From: Geothermobacter hydrogeniphilus
GTDB lineage: Bacteria > Desulfobacterota > Desulfuromonadia > Desulfuromonadales > Geothermobacteraceae
Direction of reading: 5' to 3'
NCBI RefSeq assembly: GCF_002898515.1
Contig: NZ_PPFX01000012.1
Coordinates: forward strand, 26,700 to 90,699
Length of the DNA: 64,000 nucleotides
This document shows positions 49,914-59,944 of the stretch, in pieces. Position 1 is the stretch's first letter. Every line of letters starts with the position of its first letter. The notes under the pieces are model-generated. The model was not told the DNA's origin and ran no database searches. It saw only the letters and a program-made list of their open reading frames with translations. The translations under genes were made by a program, and so were the position numbers.

Positions 49914-51010
49914 CACGCGTCCTTAAGGTTGTTCCACAGGTTGACCATGAAGTCCTGCACGTTGGTGAGAATCGCCTGGGCCTGGGCCGAACCGCGGTTC
50001 GCCAGTTTGTCGGCGGAAAATTCCGTCATGTCGACAATGTAGAAGAAGACCGGCCGCACGCTGCCGTCGGCCTCGACCCGGTAGCTCGGCACCATATTGC
50101 CGAAGGCGATCGAATGCAGCTGGGTCGCCAGCGCCATGACCACCGTTGCCTTGCGGGCATGCGCGCGCATGGCATCCTGCGACCGGTAGACATCGGCGAT
50201 CACCTCCGGCAACGGCCCGTCATCGCGGATCGAACCGGCCAGCACATAGGGCACCTGTTGTTTCTCGCAGGCGTAGATGATGCCGTCGCGGATCTGCAGC
50301 TGCTCGATGGCGGCAGAGATGGACCCGGCCCTGCGCACCTCGTTGAGAATATCGAGATGATTGTAGTGGCCGAGGGGCTGCAGCTCCTGCGAGTAGATGT
50401 TCTGGCCGAGTCCGGTGCGGAAATAGCCACCCTCCAGGTCGTGAGTCGCCAGGGCGTTGCCGGCCAGCAGCGCGTGGCAGTAACCATTCTCAATCAGCCC
50501 CTGCATCGCCGCCCGGCTGTCCTTGTCAAAGGCGACCGCCGGACCGAGAACCCAGACGATATGGCCATGGTCGCGATCATGCCGCAACACCTGGTAGAGC
50601 TCGTCGTAGCTGCGCGAGAAGGGGGTTTCGCGGGTGCCGCGGGTGCGGAAGGCGAACTTGTCGGTCGCCTCCTGCCCTTCCGGCTCGAAACCGGTGGTAT
50701 GGACGTAGATGCCCTCTTCGCCATTCTCGGTTCGCCCGACCACCACCCGCTGTCCCTTCCTGACCCGCCGCGCCTCGACGACCTCAATCTGGTCACCGTC
50801 GAGCACCAGCACCGAATCCATGCGGCTTTCCGGCACCAGCACCCAGCGGCCGCCGCCGAGATGAACATATTCCGGGTAGTTCGAGGTGCCGTGAAAATTG
50901 CGCGGGACAACCCCGTCGGCGGGTGAGGCTTCGGTACTGACCACCGGCGCTGAAGTCAGCTCCGGGGTGGAAAAGTCGGGATGATGGTAGGGGGGGATAA
51001 GATCGGACAT
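49913..51010 (-). CDS. LOR/SDH-family (TIGR00300-type) protein, probable ornithine cyclodeaminase
   Basis: 365 aa. The N-terminal domain is FEPEGQEATDKFAFRTRGTR-like. The C-terminal LOR/SDH Rossmann-like domain has LLAGNALATHDLEG, GHYNHLDILNEVRRAGSI, YVLAGSIRDDGPLPEVIAD and LHSIAFGNMVPSYRV. Related archaeal proteins (Methanococcus MMP1218) and the C-terminal half of cyanobacterial AgrE make proline from ornithine with ammonia release. Overlap with arginase supports an arginine to proline route here. AGGAGG precedes the ATG. Confidence 0.8.
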   Translation of the reverse strand: MSDLIPPYHHPDFSTPELTSAPVVSTEASPADGVVPRNFHGTSNYPEYVHLGGGRWVLVPESRMDSVLVLDGDQIEVVEARRVRKGQRVVVGRTENGEEGIYVHTTGFEPEGQEATDKFAFRTRGTRETPFSRSYDELYQVLRHDRDHGHIVWVLGPAVAFDKDSRAAMQGLIENGYCHALLAGNALATHDLEGGYFRTGLGQNIYSQELQPLGHYNHLDILNEVRRAGSISAAIEQLQIRDGIIYACEKQQVPYVLAGSIRDDGPLPEVIADVYRSQDAMRAHARKATVVMALATQLHSIAFGNMVPSYRVEADGSVRPVFFYIVDMTEFSADKLANRGSAQAQAILTNVQDFMVNLWNNLKDA

Positions 51011-51073
51011 ATGACCTCCTGGGAGAGCCGCAACGGGCTCACTGATTCAGAATATAAGCATAACAGAATTTAA

Positions 51074-51105
51074 CCCCGGCAAAACCCGGAAATCCCCTGC
51101 CGGGG
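51074..51105 (-). terminator. Terminator after the LtaS-like gene
   Basis: CCCCGGCA/TGCCGGGG (51098-51105 with 51074-51081) forms an 8-bp stem with a 16-nt loop. On the minus strand it is followed by the AT-rich TTAAATTCTGTT. It insulates the ornithine gene operon from the upstream LtaS-like gene. Confidence 0.6.
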
Positions 51106-51138
51106 CCCGCTTCCGCCGCCCTCCGGCAGGGAGAAAGG

Positions 51139-53079
51139 TTATTTTCGGTTCCGGTTCCGCCAGGAATTCAGATGCTGCCGATAAACGGCGGCGGCGCCCT
51201 GGTAGTAGCCGATATCACGCCGCACCAGCGGATCGTGGTCGCTGCTGCCGGCCCGTTCCTGCAGCTTGCCGCCGTCGAGGCCGCTCTGCAGGCGAATTTG
51301 CCGCCGGGGCTCGAGAATTGCCATCTGCTTCCCGTCATACAACCCGAGGTTCTGATAGTTGGCGATCAGCGCCCGCCCGCGGCCGGCGGGTTCCGCCAAC
51401 ACGTCATGACCGAAAAAGCAGGACCGGTAGCTCATGTTGAGCAGGCCGAGCAGGGTCGGCGCCAAGTCGACCTGGCTGGACAGGGTCGAGACCTTGCGCG
51501 GCGGGATGTGCCTGGGAGCATAAATCCAGAGGGGAATATGATAGCGGGCCACCGGCAGGTCGTGCTTGCCGGCGCTGCCGGCCTGGTGATCGGCCAGGAT
51601 GACAAACAGGGTATCGTCGAACCAGGGGTGTTGCTCGGACTGGCTGAGCAGCTGGCCGAGGGCATAGTCGGTGTATTTGACGGCGCCGTTGCGACCATGA
51701 CCGGAGGGGATGTCGATGCGCCCCTCCGGGTAGGTGTAGGGACGATGGTTGGAGGTCGTCATAACCTGGATAAAGAAGGGCGTCCCAGCCTGCTGCTCAC
51801 GGTCGGCGACCTTCATCACCTGGCGGAAAAGGTCCTCGTCGGACATGCCCCAGGCATTGGAGAAACTGATCTCGGTGTCGGGAACGCTGGTCTGGTCGAC
51901 AATCTGGTAACCGTTGGCGGCATAGAAGGCATTCATATTCTCAAAGTAGCTGCGGCCACCGTAGGCAAAAAAGGAATGGTAGCCCTTCTCGTCGAGGACG
52001 TCGCCGAGGGACCACTGGTCGGTCTCCCGACCGATGCGCTTGATGATCGAGCGCCCGGGGGTGGGCGGGATCGACAGGTTGACCGCCTCCAGCCCGCGGG
52101 TGGTGCGGGTGCCGGTGGCATAGAAGTTGTCGAAAAAGAGGCTCTTGTCGATCAGCGCGTCGAGGTTCGGGGTCAGGTGCTGACCGTTGCCGAAATAGTC
52201 GAGAAAGTCGGAGCTGAGGCTCTCGACGGTGATGAGGATGATGTTGAGATGCTGTTCCGGGCCGGTATTGTGGATGTCGCGACGGATATCATAGGGCGCA
52301 TCGCTGACAAAACGGGCGTTGGGTTCGGCCACCTCCCGGCGCAGCAACTGTGCCGCCTGGTCGTCGGGCAGGGTGGCGTAGAACTGCCGGTAGTCGAGTT
52401 CATTGTTGCGGAAGGCGGCCACGAACTGGTAGGGGCCATTGCTCGCCAGCTCATTGATGTAGTTGTTCGCCGAGATGCGCCGCAAGGGTTGGCCGAGGGT
52501 GAAGTAGCCGGACAGCGGCAGCAACAGCAGCAGCAGGGCGATCAGGCCGCGGCGCAGAAACGGCTCCTCGCTGTTCAGGGCTCTTGCCAGGGGTTTGCGC
52601 AGCGGCTGGTAGAGCAGCAGGGCGCCGACGAACATCCCCAAGAAGAGCCACACCACCGGGTAGGACTGCACGATGTTGTCGGTCACCTCGCGGCGATAGA
52701 TCAGGTAGTCGATGGAGATGAAATTGAAGCGTACCTGGAACTCGTCCCAGAACAGGTACTCGGCGACCAGCGTGAAACAGGCGGCGTAAAGTGAAACAAA
52801 AACCACCAGCTTCAACCACCAGGCGTGGATCCGGCTGCGCCAGAGCCGCTGCGGCAGCAGCCACAGGTAGAGGGCCGGAGCGATCAGGGCGTAGGCGAAG
52901 AACCCGCTGTCGAAAAGGGCGCCGGTGGCGAAGATGTGCAGCAGCTGCGGCAGGCTGGGGCTGGCATCCTGCCGGCTGACGATCAACAACAGCAGGCGGA
53001 TGGCGAAAAAGAGGACCAGGCTCAGCAGGTAGAGGGCGCCGAGGAGTTGAAACCGGGAGGACTTCATGATGTGGGTCAT
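51139..53079 (-). CDS. LTA synthase/MdoB-family sulfatase-fold phosphoglycerol transferase
   Basis: 646 aa. Five N-terminal helices (to about residue 190), then an extracytoplasmic sulfatase domain. NIILITVESLSSDFLDYFGN supplies the metal-binding Glu; the catalytic Thr lies in YATGTRTTRGLEAVNL; WGMSDEDLF and VILADHQAGSAGKHDLP hold further ligands. The family transfers phosphoglycerol or phosphoethanolamine to envelope glycans. Start 53079 is used; an ATG at 53067 is possible. It is near an envelope-related cluster. Confidence 0.88.
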   Translation of the reverse strand: MTHIMKSSRFQLLGALYLLSLVLFFAIRLLLLIVSRQDASPSLPQLLHIFATGALFDSGFFAYALIAPALYLWLLPQRLWRSRIHAWWLKLVVFVSLYAACFTLVAEYLFWDEFQVRFNFISIDYLIYRREVTDNIVQSYPVVWLFLGMFVGALLLYQPLRKPLARALNSEEPFLRRGLIALLLLLLPLSGYFTLGQPLRRISANNYINELASNGPYQFVAAFRNNELDYRQFYATLPDDQAAQLLRREVAEPNARFVSDAPYDIRRDIHNTGPEQHLNIILITVESLSSDFLDYFGNGQHLTPNLDALIDKSLFFDNFYATGTRTTRGLEAVNLSIPPTPGRSIIKRIGRETDQWSLGDVLDEKGYHSFFAYGGRSYFENMNAFYAANGYQIVDQTSVPDTEISFSNAWGMSDEDLFRQVMKVADREQQAGTPFFIQVMTTSNHRPYTYPEGRIDIPSGHGRNGAVKYTDYALGQLLSQSEQHPWFDDTLFVILADHQAGSAGKHDLPVARYHIPLWIYAPRHIPPRKVSTLSSQVDLAPTLLGLLNMSYRSCFFGHDVLAEPAGRGRALIANYQNLGLYDGKQMAILEPRRQIRLQSGLDGGKLQERAGSSDHDPLVRRDIGYYQGAAAVYRQHLNSWRNRNRK

Positions 53080-53152
53080 CCATGCTTGGGGACGGGTTCA
53101 GAGCGGAACTCGGCCCACAGGGGGGGTGTCGAAAGGGATATATCAGCGGCCA

Positions 53153-54352
53153 TTATACAGAGACCCTGCGTCCGGCGCCACAGGCCGTAAACCCGGCCAG
53201 CGCCACCAGGGCCAGCAGCGCGCTGCCGTAAAAAGCGGCGGCCGGCGTCAGCGACTGCCACAGCCGGCCGGCCAGCAGACTGGCGAAGAGCAGGCCGATC
53301 CCGGTGGCCAGGCCGAAGACGCCGAACGCCGTTCCCCGCAGCGAGGGCGGCGAAGCCTGGGCGACCAGCGTCGCGAGCAGCCCCTGGGTCATCCCCAGGT
53401 GCAGCCCCCAGAGCAACGCGCCGAGCAGCACCAGCCAAAGATGCCCCGCCAGCGCCAGGCACAGATCGGCGCCCACCAGCACCAGCATCCCGGCGGTGAG
53501 CAGGCCGCGGAGCCCGATCCGGTCGCCCAATGTGCCGAGCGGGTAGGCGCTCAGCATGTAGGCGCTGTTCATGACCACCATCACCATCGACACCAGGGTG
53601 ACCGACAGCCCCAGGTCCGTCCCCCGCAACAACAGAAAGGCCTCGCTGAAGCGCGCCATGGTGAACAGGGTGCCGACCAGCAGCACCCGCCAGTAGTCGC
53701 CGCCAAGCGCCTGCAGTTGCTGGCGGTTCAGCAGCCAGGAACGATGTTCCGGGGCGGACCGCGGTTCCCTGACCCCCAGCAGCAGGATCAGCACCGCCAG
53801 CAACCCGGGCAGGAAGGCGAGCCAGAAGATCAGGCGGAAACTGCCGCCGCTCATTCCCATCAACAGCATCGCCAGCAGTGGCCCGGCGAAGGCGCCGACG
53901 CTGTCGAGCGACTGGCGCAGACCATAGGCGGCGCCGCGTTGTTCAGGCGGAGTGACGTCGGCGACCAGTGCATCACGCGGCGCCCCACAGATACCCTTGC
54001 CGATCCGGTCAATGAAGCGGGCGGAGAAGACCATGCCGACCCCAGCAGCCAGGGCAAAGAGCGGCTTGCTCAGCGCCCCCAGCCCGTAGCCGCAGACCGC
54101 CAGCAGCTTGCGTTTGCCGAGCCGGTCGCTCAAGGCCCCGGAAAAAACCCGCACCACCATCGCCGTCGACTCGGCTACCCCTTCGATCAGGCCAACGGTC
54201 TGCACCCCCGCGCCGAGCACCGAGACCAGGAAGACCGGCAACAGACTGTGGATGATCTCCGAGGAGATATCCATACACAGGCTGACGCAGCCGAGCGCCC
54301 AGACCGTGCCAGGCAGGCACTGATGCCCGCTTCCTTGCAACTTATTCGCCAT
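53153..54352 (-). CDS. MFS transporter
   Basis: 399 aa from the ATG at 54352, overlapping the dedA-like stop by 11 bases. Twelve helices; the A-like loop [18 protein letters not shown] and the motif [19 protein letters not shown] mark the subfamily of uncharacterised MFS proteins. Substrate unknown. Last gene of the PepSY/two-component/PAP2/DedA operon. Confidence 0.85.
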   Translation of the reverse strand: MANKLQGSGHQCLPGTVWALGCVSLCMDISSEIIHSLLPVFLVSVLGAGVQTVGLIEGVAESTAMVVRVFSGALSDRLGKRKLLAVCGYGLGALSKPLFALAAGVGMVFSARFIDRIGKGICGAPRDALVADVTPPEQRGAAYGLRQSLDSVGAFAGPLLAMLLMGMSGGSFRLIFWLAFLPGLLAVLILLLGVREPRSAPEHRSWLLNRQQLQALGGDYWRVLLVGTLFTMARFSEAFLLLRGTDLGLSVTLVSMVMVVMNSAYMLSAYPLGTLGDRIGLRGLLTAGMLVLVGADLCLALAGHLWLVLLGALLWGLHLGMTQGLLATLVAQASPPSLRGTAFGVFGLATGIGLLFASLLAGRLWQSLTPAAAFYGSALLALVALAGFTACGAGRRVSV

Positions 54353-54970
54353 GGGTCGGCGCACCAGCCCCCGGTTTTTTCCGCAGCCGGAGGTAACCGA
54401 CAACCAGCAGCGCACAGCCGAGCAGCACGACAAGCAGGATCTGGTGCAGATAATGACCGATCAGTTGCTGGTTGTTGCCGATGAAGTAGCCGACCAGGGC
54501 CAGGATAACCACCCAGACAGCGGCGCCGAGGGCGGTGAAGGCGGCGAACAACGGGACATTCATCCGCGCCAGCCCGGCCGGCAGGCTGATGTACTGGCGG
54601 ATCCCCGGCAGCAGGCGACCGACGAAGGTGGAAATGTGCCCGTGGCGTGCAAAGAAACGGTCGGCCCTGTCCAGGGTCTTCGGGCTGATCAGCAGGTAGC
54701 GGCCGTAGCGCTCGAACAGCGGTCGCCCCCACTGAGAGCCCGCCAGTAATTGAAACAGGCACCGAGCAGGCTGCCGAGAATCCCGGAGGCGATCACCAGC
54801 GGCAGCGACATTTCGCCCTGCGCGGCCAGATAGCCGGCCGGCGGCACCACGACCTCGCTGGGAAAGGGGAAAAAGGAGGATTCGAGGAACATCAGGATGA
54901 TGATCCCCGGGTAGCCCCAGTGGCCAACCGTGTTGACGATCCAGGTGACAATCTGATGCAACAGGTCCAT
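54342..54970 (-). CDS. DedA-family membrane protein, frameshifted at a G5 run as sequenced
   Basis: The N-terminal part ([20 protein letters not shown]...[14 protein letters not shown]...[16 protein letters not shown]) and the C-terminal part ([20 protein letters not shown]...[20 protein letters not shown]) are in different frames. Adding one G to the five-G run (plus-strand C run 54726-54730) joins them as [13 protein letters not shown], in line with the family. DedA proteins are undecaprenyl-phosphate or lipid flippases needed for envelope stress resistance. It overlaps the fusion gene upstream (TAATG). Confidence 0.85.
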
Positions 54971-56898
54971 TAAAATCCTTTCGAGAATACCTTCTTGTTT
55001 TCCGCAACCAATAGCACAGGGAACCTCCCGGGGCGGTTGCGGACCTCGGTTGGCAAAGGTGAAAGCTCATGTCGCAGGCCGAAAAGGGCCGGCGCATAGT
55101 TTTTCTGCCCCCACGGCAGGGTCAGTAGCGCGGCGAATGGCTTTGCCGTTTCGGCTTCGACCACTCCGACCAGAATCCTGTTGCCAGCGTCCAGTTGCAA
55201 GGGGCTCGGCCAGAGGCGTAGCACCAGTCGAAGGCCTTCGGACAGGGGTTTCCACATGACCAGGGTTGGTCTCTCTCCTTTTTCGAACTGGGGCAAAATA
55301 GGCAGGGTTTTGACGTCCGGCCGGGACGTGAACAAATTCAGGCAACGGCGAAGCGACACATCGGGTGCGGTCTTCCAGTGACTCGATCGCAGAATCTCGG
55401 CGAACTCCGCTGGAGGGACGGCGACCTGCAGAGTCAACGGTTGTTCGCGATCTCCCAGCAGGCTGTATCGCCAGGCCGGAAGTTGCAAATAACCCTGCTT
55501 CCACCAGTCTGTCGGCGCCAGGTTCTGAACCGGCTCCCGAACCTGGTAGCGGGCCAGGTCGGCCTGCTGGCGGCTGCCGACATGCCAGCTTCCGGCCACC
55601 ACCAGCGCCAGCAGCGCCACAGGGATCAGCAGTCGCCCATCGAACTCCGCCTGCCGGCGCAGATAGAACAGTCCGAGGATGCAAACCCAGCTCCAGCCAA
55701 GCGCCATGCCACCGAGCACATCCGACAGCCAATGAGCGCCGAGATAGATGCGAGAGAAGGCCACCAGCGACGCCAGGGACAAAGCAAGAGCAACCGGCCA
55801 GAGCCGCCAGCGAGAAGGAAGTCCACGAAGCAACAGAATCGCCAGAAAGCCGTAGACCACCACCGACATGGTGGTGTGCCCGCTGGGAAAGCCCCAGGCG
55901 GAGACTCCCTGGTAGATAGCAATCGGCCGCGGTCGATGCAACAGCCACTTGAACAGCTGCACCAGGACGACCCCGCCGACGACGGCAACCAACCAATAGT
56001 ACAATGCGCGAAATTGTTTTCGCAGTAACAACAACCCGGCAACCACCAAAATGATGGCGACGTTGGTGGCCGCATCGCCCAACTCGGTCACCGCTACCAT
56101 CAGGGCATCCCCCCAGGGAGTCCGCAGGCTTTGCAGAAAATGATAGACCGACTGGTCGGCCTGCACCAGCGGGTCGCCACTGAGCAGATCCTGCAGCACC
56201 CCAAGAAACAGCCAGGCCGCCATCGCCAGGCCGATCCCGAGAATCAGCAGGGGACGGTTATGGTCATTTGCGACCCTGCTCAACCAGCAGGCCCCGAGGC
56301 GTGCCAACTGCCAGGCCAGCCACAGCAGACCGAGAAAGAGCAGCAACAACACCGCCAGCCGGGTGCTGACCGCGCCGACCAGGGCCATGGAGGTACCGAG
56401 GACCACGCCGGGCATCAGATAGGCGAAGGCCCAGCCGATCGCCGAGAGGATATTGACGATCAGGAAGTGCCCGGACGGCATGTCGAGCATCCCGGCGACG
56501 ATTGGAATCACCGGCCGAACCGGACCGACAAAGCGGCCGAAGAAGACACTCTTGCCACCGTGACGGTTGAAAAACGCCTCGCCCTTGGCCAGTATCTGCG
56601 GATAGCGACGGAACGGCCAGATATGGGCAATCTCACGGTGATAGTGGCGTCCCAGCCAGAAGCTGATGCCGTCACCGGCGACCGCCCCCGCCATCGCCGC
56701 CAGCAGCGTCAGCTTGATCGACAGCACCCCGCTGCCAGCCAGCGCGCCGATGCCGACCATCATCACCGTGCCGGGAACCAGCAGCCCGACCAAGGCCAAC
56801 GATTCGGACAGCGAGATGAAAAAAATCGCCAGGTAGGCGGCAACTGGATGCAGGCTGACCCACTGCAGGCTGTCGGTCCAGAGGACATGCCAGTGCAT
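54970..56898 (-). CDS. DedA-PAP2-LssY three-domain fusion membrane protein
   Basis: 642 aa. Residues 1-200: DedA/SNARE-associated domain ([39 protein letters not shown]). Residues 230-420: PAP2 phosphatase with [20 protein letters not shown] and [16 protein letters not shown], all three catalytic motifs intact. Residues 440-642: LssY-like domain ([17 protein letters not shown]). It likely dephosphorylates and moves a lipid pyrophosphate such as undecaprenyl-PP. It sits between a plain PAP2 and a DedA gene. Confidence 0.9.
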   Translation of the reverse strand: MHWHVLWTDSLQWVSLHPVAAYLAIFFISLSESLALVGLLVPGTVMMVGIGALAGSGVLSIKLTLLAAMAGAVAGDGISFWLGRHYHREIAHIWPFRRYPQILAKGEAFFNRHGGKSVFFGRFVGPVRPVIPIVAGMLDMPSGHFLIVNILSAIGWAFAYLMPGVVLGTSMALVGAVSTRLAVLLLLFLGLLWLAWQLARLGACWLSRVANDHNRPLLILGIGLAMAAWLFLGVLQDLLSGDPLVQADQSVYHFLQSLRTPWGDALMVAVTELGDAATNVAIILVVAGLLLLRKQFRALYYWLVAVVGGVVLVQLFKWLLHRPRPIAIYQGVSAWGFPSGHTTMSVVVYGFLAILLLRGLPSRWRLWPVALALSLASLVAFSRIYLGAHWLSDVLGGMALGWSWVCILGLFYLRRQAEFDGRLLIPVALLALVVAGSWHVGSRQQADLARYQVREPVQNLAPTDWWKQGYLQLPAWRYSLLGDREQPLTLQVAVPPAEFAEILRSSHWKTAPDVSLRRCLNLFTSRPDVKTLPILPQFEKGERPTLVMWKPLSEGLRLVLRLWPSPLQLDAGNRILVGVVEAETAKPFAALLTLPWGQKNYAPALFGLRHELSPLPTEVRNRPGRFPVLLVAENKKVFSKGF

Positions 56899-56904
56899 AT
56901 TAAG

Positions 56905-57492
56905 TTATCTCCTGAACGATGCGGGCAGACGCCTGCTCAGCTGCTGGTAGAGATCCACCAGCCACCCGTTCAACGGCGCCAGCAACCGTCGCTGCCAGAG
57001 CATGATGCCGCTGACCATGAGGGCAACCAGCAGGGATCCCGCCATATCCATGGGGAAATGAATCCCGGCATAGACCCGCCCCCAGGCGGTCAGGAGCGCC
57101 ATCCCCATCAGCATCAGACCGGGAAGACGCCATCCCCGGCACAGCAACAGAAAAAAGGCGACGGAGAGCATCAGGGTGGCGTGGTCGCTGGGGAAGGAGT
57201 TCTCCGGGCCATGGGTAATCAGCGGCGTACACAGGCCAACCATGTAAGGTCGGGGGAAGTAGATGAGCAGACCAACAATCTGGTTGAGCAGCAGCCCGAG
57301 CAGACCCGCCTCGGTCGCTTCCAGCAGGGCCGCCCGCCGCTCATCCCGTGCCAGCACCCAGAAGACGACCAGCGCGAACATCAGCAGGTAGGGACCGCCT
57401 TCGGCGAAAAAGATCGCCAGGCCATCGATCAGCGGTTGTTGACCGGCGCCCAGGTGGATCAGGGTGAATAATTCAAGATTCCATTGTTCCAT
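56905..57492 (-). CDS. PAP2-family undecaprenyl-diphosphatase (BcrC-like)
   Basis: 195 aa, about five helices. Catalytic motifs: LIYFPRPYMVGLC, ENSFPSDHATLMLSVAFF and AWGRVYAGIHFPMDMAGS. BcrC-type enzymes recycle undecaprenyl-PP and raise bacitracin tolerance. Six bases separate it from the kinase gene and six from the fusion gene. Confidence 0.88.
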   Translation of the reverse strand: MEQWNLELFTLIHLGAGQQPLIDGLAIFFAEGGPYLLMFALVVFWVLARDERRAALLEATEAGLLGLLLNQIVGLLIYFPRPYMVGLCTPLITHGPENSFPSDHATLMLSVAFFLLLCRGWRLPGLMLMGMALLTAWGRVYAGIHFPMDMAGSLLVALMVSGIMLWQRRLLAPLNGWLVDLYQQLSRRLPASFRR

Positions 57493-57498
57493 CAGGTG

Positions 57499-58830
57499 TC
57501 ATCTTTGTTCATGGCTTGAATTGAGAGGCAGGCGCACCGAGACTCGCAGGCCTGTGCCTCGCTCAACGTCGGTCAGTTCGATGGTCCCCCTGTGACGAGT
57601 GACAATCTCACGCACGATGGCCAGCCCCAGGCCGCTGCCTGTCCCCTCGCTGCCAAGGCGGCGGTAAAAACGCTCGAAAACCCGTTCGCGCTCGGCCAGG
57701 GGGATTCCCGGGCCGCTGTCCGCCACCTCGAGCCCGACCTGGTCCGCTTCACGGCGTAGCCTAACATCAACCTGACCCCCGACGGGACTGTAGCGGATAG
57801 CGTTGGTCAACAGGTTGCCGAGCAGGACACGCAACCCCTCCGCATCTCCGCCCAAAACGGCAGGCTCACACTCACTCACGCCGAGATCGATATCCCTTTT
57901 CACAGCAACCGGCGCCTGTTCGGCTACCACCTCCTTCACCAGGGTGCAGAGGTCGACCTGCTCGAATGGCCGCTGCTGATCCTCCGGCTCGAGTCGTGCC
58001 AGGGTCAACAACTGGTGGACGAGATGGGAGGCCCGTTCTATCCCTTCCCGTACCTGGCGCAGCGCCCGGGTCCGCTCTTCGTCGCTGCGCGCCAGTTGCA
58101 GGACCTGCGCCTGCAGGGACACGGCTGTCAACGGGGTGCGCAATTCGTGGGCCGCGTCGGCAACGAACCGTCTCTGGCCGTCAAGTGCCCCCTTGAGTCG
58201 CCCCAACAGTCCATTCAACGCCTGTACCAGGGGATGCAATTCATCCGGGAGAGCCTGTTCAGGCAGCGGGTTCAGTGCCAGGGGGCGCCGCTGGCGCAAC
58301 TGTTCTGTCAGCATTGTCAGAGGGCGCAAACTGCGCCTGACGCTGATCCAGATGATACCACCCAACACCAGGATCAGCAGCAGCACCGGGGCAATGGCGC
58401 CGACAGCGATCCCGGTGGTCATTTCCAGGCGGTCGGAAAAGGGCTGGCTGGTCTGAATCAGTCGTTCGCCCTGGCGCAGCACAAAACTGCGCCAGAGCAT
58501 GTTATGCGAGAAGTGGGTGGAGAAACCTTCCTCGGCGAGCGAGGGTGTACCTTCCTTGCGATTCAGGTGATGGAGCAGGGTCCCGTTTTCATCCCAGACC
58601 TGAATCACGAAGTCATCATCGTCGTCCTGCAGGTTGGTCAGCGGCGGCGGGGAGGGCAGCTCGAAATCTCCGCTGACCGGCACGCTGTAGGCGAGCTGTC
58701 GCAGGCGATCGTCAAATAAATCTTCCAGTTCGTTGCGCACGTAGAGAAAACTCACGATGCAACATAAAACCACCGCCAGCAACTGACCGAGCAGCAGCCA
58801 ACGCAGCAATCTTTTACGCATCGAGTTCAT
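57499..58830 (-). CDS. Sensor histidine kinase (QseC/PmrB type)
   Basis: 443 aa from the ATG at 58830, overlapping the response-regulator stop. TM1 at 10-30 and TM2 at 155-178 flank a periplasmic domain containing the acidic stretch LQDDDDDFVIQVWDENG, suited to cation sensing. H box RRFVADAAHELRTPLTAVSL; N box NLLTNAIRYS; DSGPGIP; GSGLGLAIV. The pair heads an operon of lipid-phosphate genes, consistent with a PmrAB-like role. Confidence 0.9.
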   Translation of the reverse strand: MNSMRKRLLRWLLLGQLLAVVLCCIVSFLYVRNELEDLFDDRLRQLAYSVPVSGDFELPSPPPLTNLQDDDDDFVIQVWDENGTLLHHLNRKEGTPSLAEEGFSTHFSHNMLWRSFVLRQGERLIQTSQPFSDRLEMTTGIAVGAIAPVLLLILVLGGIIWISVRRSLRPLTMLTEQLRQRRPLALNPLPEQALPDELHPLVQALNGLLGRLKGALDGQRRFVADAAHELRTPLTAVSLQAQVLQLARSDEERTRALRQVREGIERASHLVHQLLTLARLEPEDQQRPFEQVDLCTLVKEVVAEQAPVAVKRDIDLGVSECEPAVLGGDAEGLRVLLGNLLTNAIRYSPVGGQVDVRLRREADQVGLEVADSGPGIPLAERERVFERFYRRLGSEGTGSGLGLAIVREIVTRHRGTIELTDVERGTGLRVSVRLPLNSSHEQR

Positions 58831-59489
58831 CTGCAATCCCCCAGCAGGTAACCTACCCCACGGATGGTCACGATCCTCTTTTTACCCAGTTTCCTGCGCA
58901 GATGATGGATATGCACTTCGACCGCATTGCTTTCGATCTCAGTCTCCCAGCCGTAGAGGCGTTCCTCCAGCGACTCCCGGCTTACGACCCGTCCGGGGGA
59001 TTCCAGCAGGGCTTCGAGAAGGGAATATTCCCGCGGCGACAAGGAGACGTGCTTGCCTTGCAATCGGCAGACTTTGGTGGCCGGGTTCAGGCTCAGGCCA
59101 CCATAGACCAGCAGTGGATCGATCCGTCCGTGGCGGCGTCTCTGAACCGCCCGCATCCGTGCCCCCAACTCGTCAAGGTCGAAGGGCTTGGTGACAAAAT
59201 CATCGGCCCCGGCATCCAGCCCGGCAATCCGCTCGGCAACCTCATCTCGGGCCGTGACAATGATGACCGCAGCGTCTCCGCCTCCGCGCCGGTAGTCGGT
59301 CAGAACCTCCAGTCCGGAGCCATCCGGCAGCCCCAAGTCGAGAAGCACCATCTCGTAATGGCCAAGGCGAAGCGCCATAGTCGCATCCCCTGCGGAGCGA
59401 GCCCAGTCGACAACGTGACCCTCCTGCACCAATCCCTGGTGCATCACCTTGCCGATCATGGCATCATCTTCGACCAAAAGGAGTTTCAT
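58827..59489 (-). CDS. OmpR-family response regulator (PmrA/QseB-like)
   Basis: 220 aa from the ATG at 59489 (MKLLLVEDDAMIGKVMHQGL; GGAGG upstream). Phospho-Asp in MVLLDLGLPDGSG, Lys in VTKPFDLDEL, winged helix with VVSRESLEERLYGWETEIES and VHIHHLRRKLGK. The likely target boxes are at 60075-60122, upstream of its own operon. Confidence 0.92.
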   Translation of the reverse strand: MKLLLVEDDAMIGKVMHQGLVQEGHVVDWARSAGDATMALRLGHYEMVLLDLGLPDGSGLEVLTDYRRGGGDAAVIIVTARDEVAERIAGLDAGADDFVTKPFDLDELGARMRAVQRRRHGRIDPLLVYGGLSLNPATKVCRLQGKHVSLSPREYSLLEALLESPGRVVSRESLEERLYGWETEIESNAVEVHIHHLRRKLGKKRIVTIRGVGYLLGDCR

Positions 59490-59562
59490 GAAAAAGACCT
59501 CCATGATTGCCCAACGGGGCAATGCCACCGACCGGGTTGTTGTTTTCCCCTACACAGAACAT

Positions 59563-59592
59563 ACCGACCGGCCACCTTGGAGACCGGTCGGT
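59563..59592 (-). promoter_or_regulatory. Hairpin between PepSY gene and response regulator
   Basis: ACCGACCGG (59563-59571) pairs with CCGGTCGGT (59584-59592). No U tract follows on the minus strand. It may moderate read-through from the PepSY gene into the regulator genes. Confidence 0.4.
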
Positions 59593-59599
59593 CATGAAC

Positions 59600-59944
59600 T
59601 CAATCGCGGTCTGCCTTATCATGGTCCCCGTCATCATCATCCTCGGGATCAAGCCGCTTGTCGAGCACCTTTCCCGTCCCGGGATCGACTCGAACCTCGT
59701 AGTCCCGGCCGCCGGACACCACCTCGACCAGATATACGGGTACGGTCTCTTCGTCATCCAATTCGGCACTTACCGCCATTCCTCCTGCCGCGTTCTGCGC
59801 CAGGGTAATGGCCTCCGTCAGGCTTACCTTGGCGGCGTTCAGTGCCTGCATCTCACGGGCGTCATTCTCATCGGCCACCGCCAGCGTTCCGGCCAGCACA
59901 CCGACCGAAAGCATCCCGAAAAACAACATCTCCTTGTACCTCAT
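59600..59944 (-). CDS. Periplasmic PepSY-domain protein
   Basis: 114 aa from the ATG at 59944 (MRYKEMLFFGMLSVGVLAG; GGAGAC upstream). Signal peptide to about residue 23, then one PepSY domain (VSLTEAITLAQNAAGG...VYLVEVVSGGRDYEVRVDPGTGKV) and an acidic tail DPEDDDDGDHDKADRD. Such proteins accompany PmrAB/QseBC-type systems and are thought to modulate the sensor or protease activity. First gene of the operon. Confidence 0.88.
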   Translation of the reverse strand: MRYKEMLFFGMLSVGVLAGTLAVADENDAREMQALNAAKVSLTEAITLAQNAAGGMAVSAELDDEETVPVYLVEVVSGGRDYEVRVDPGTGKVLDKRLDPEDDDDGDHDKADRD

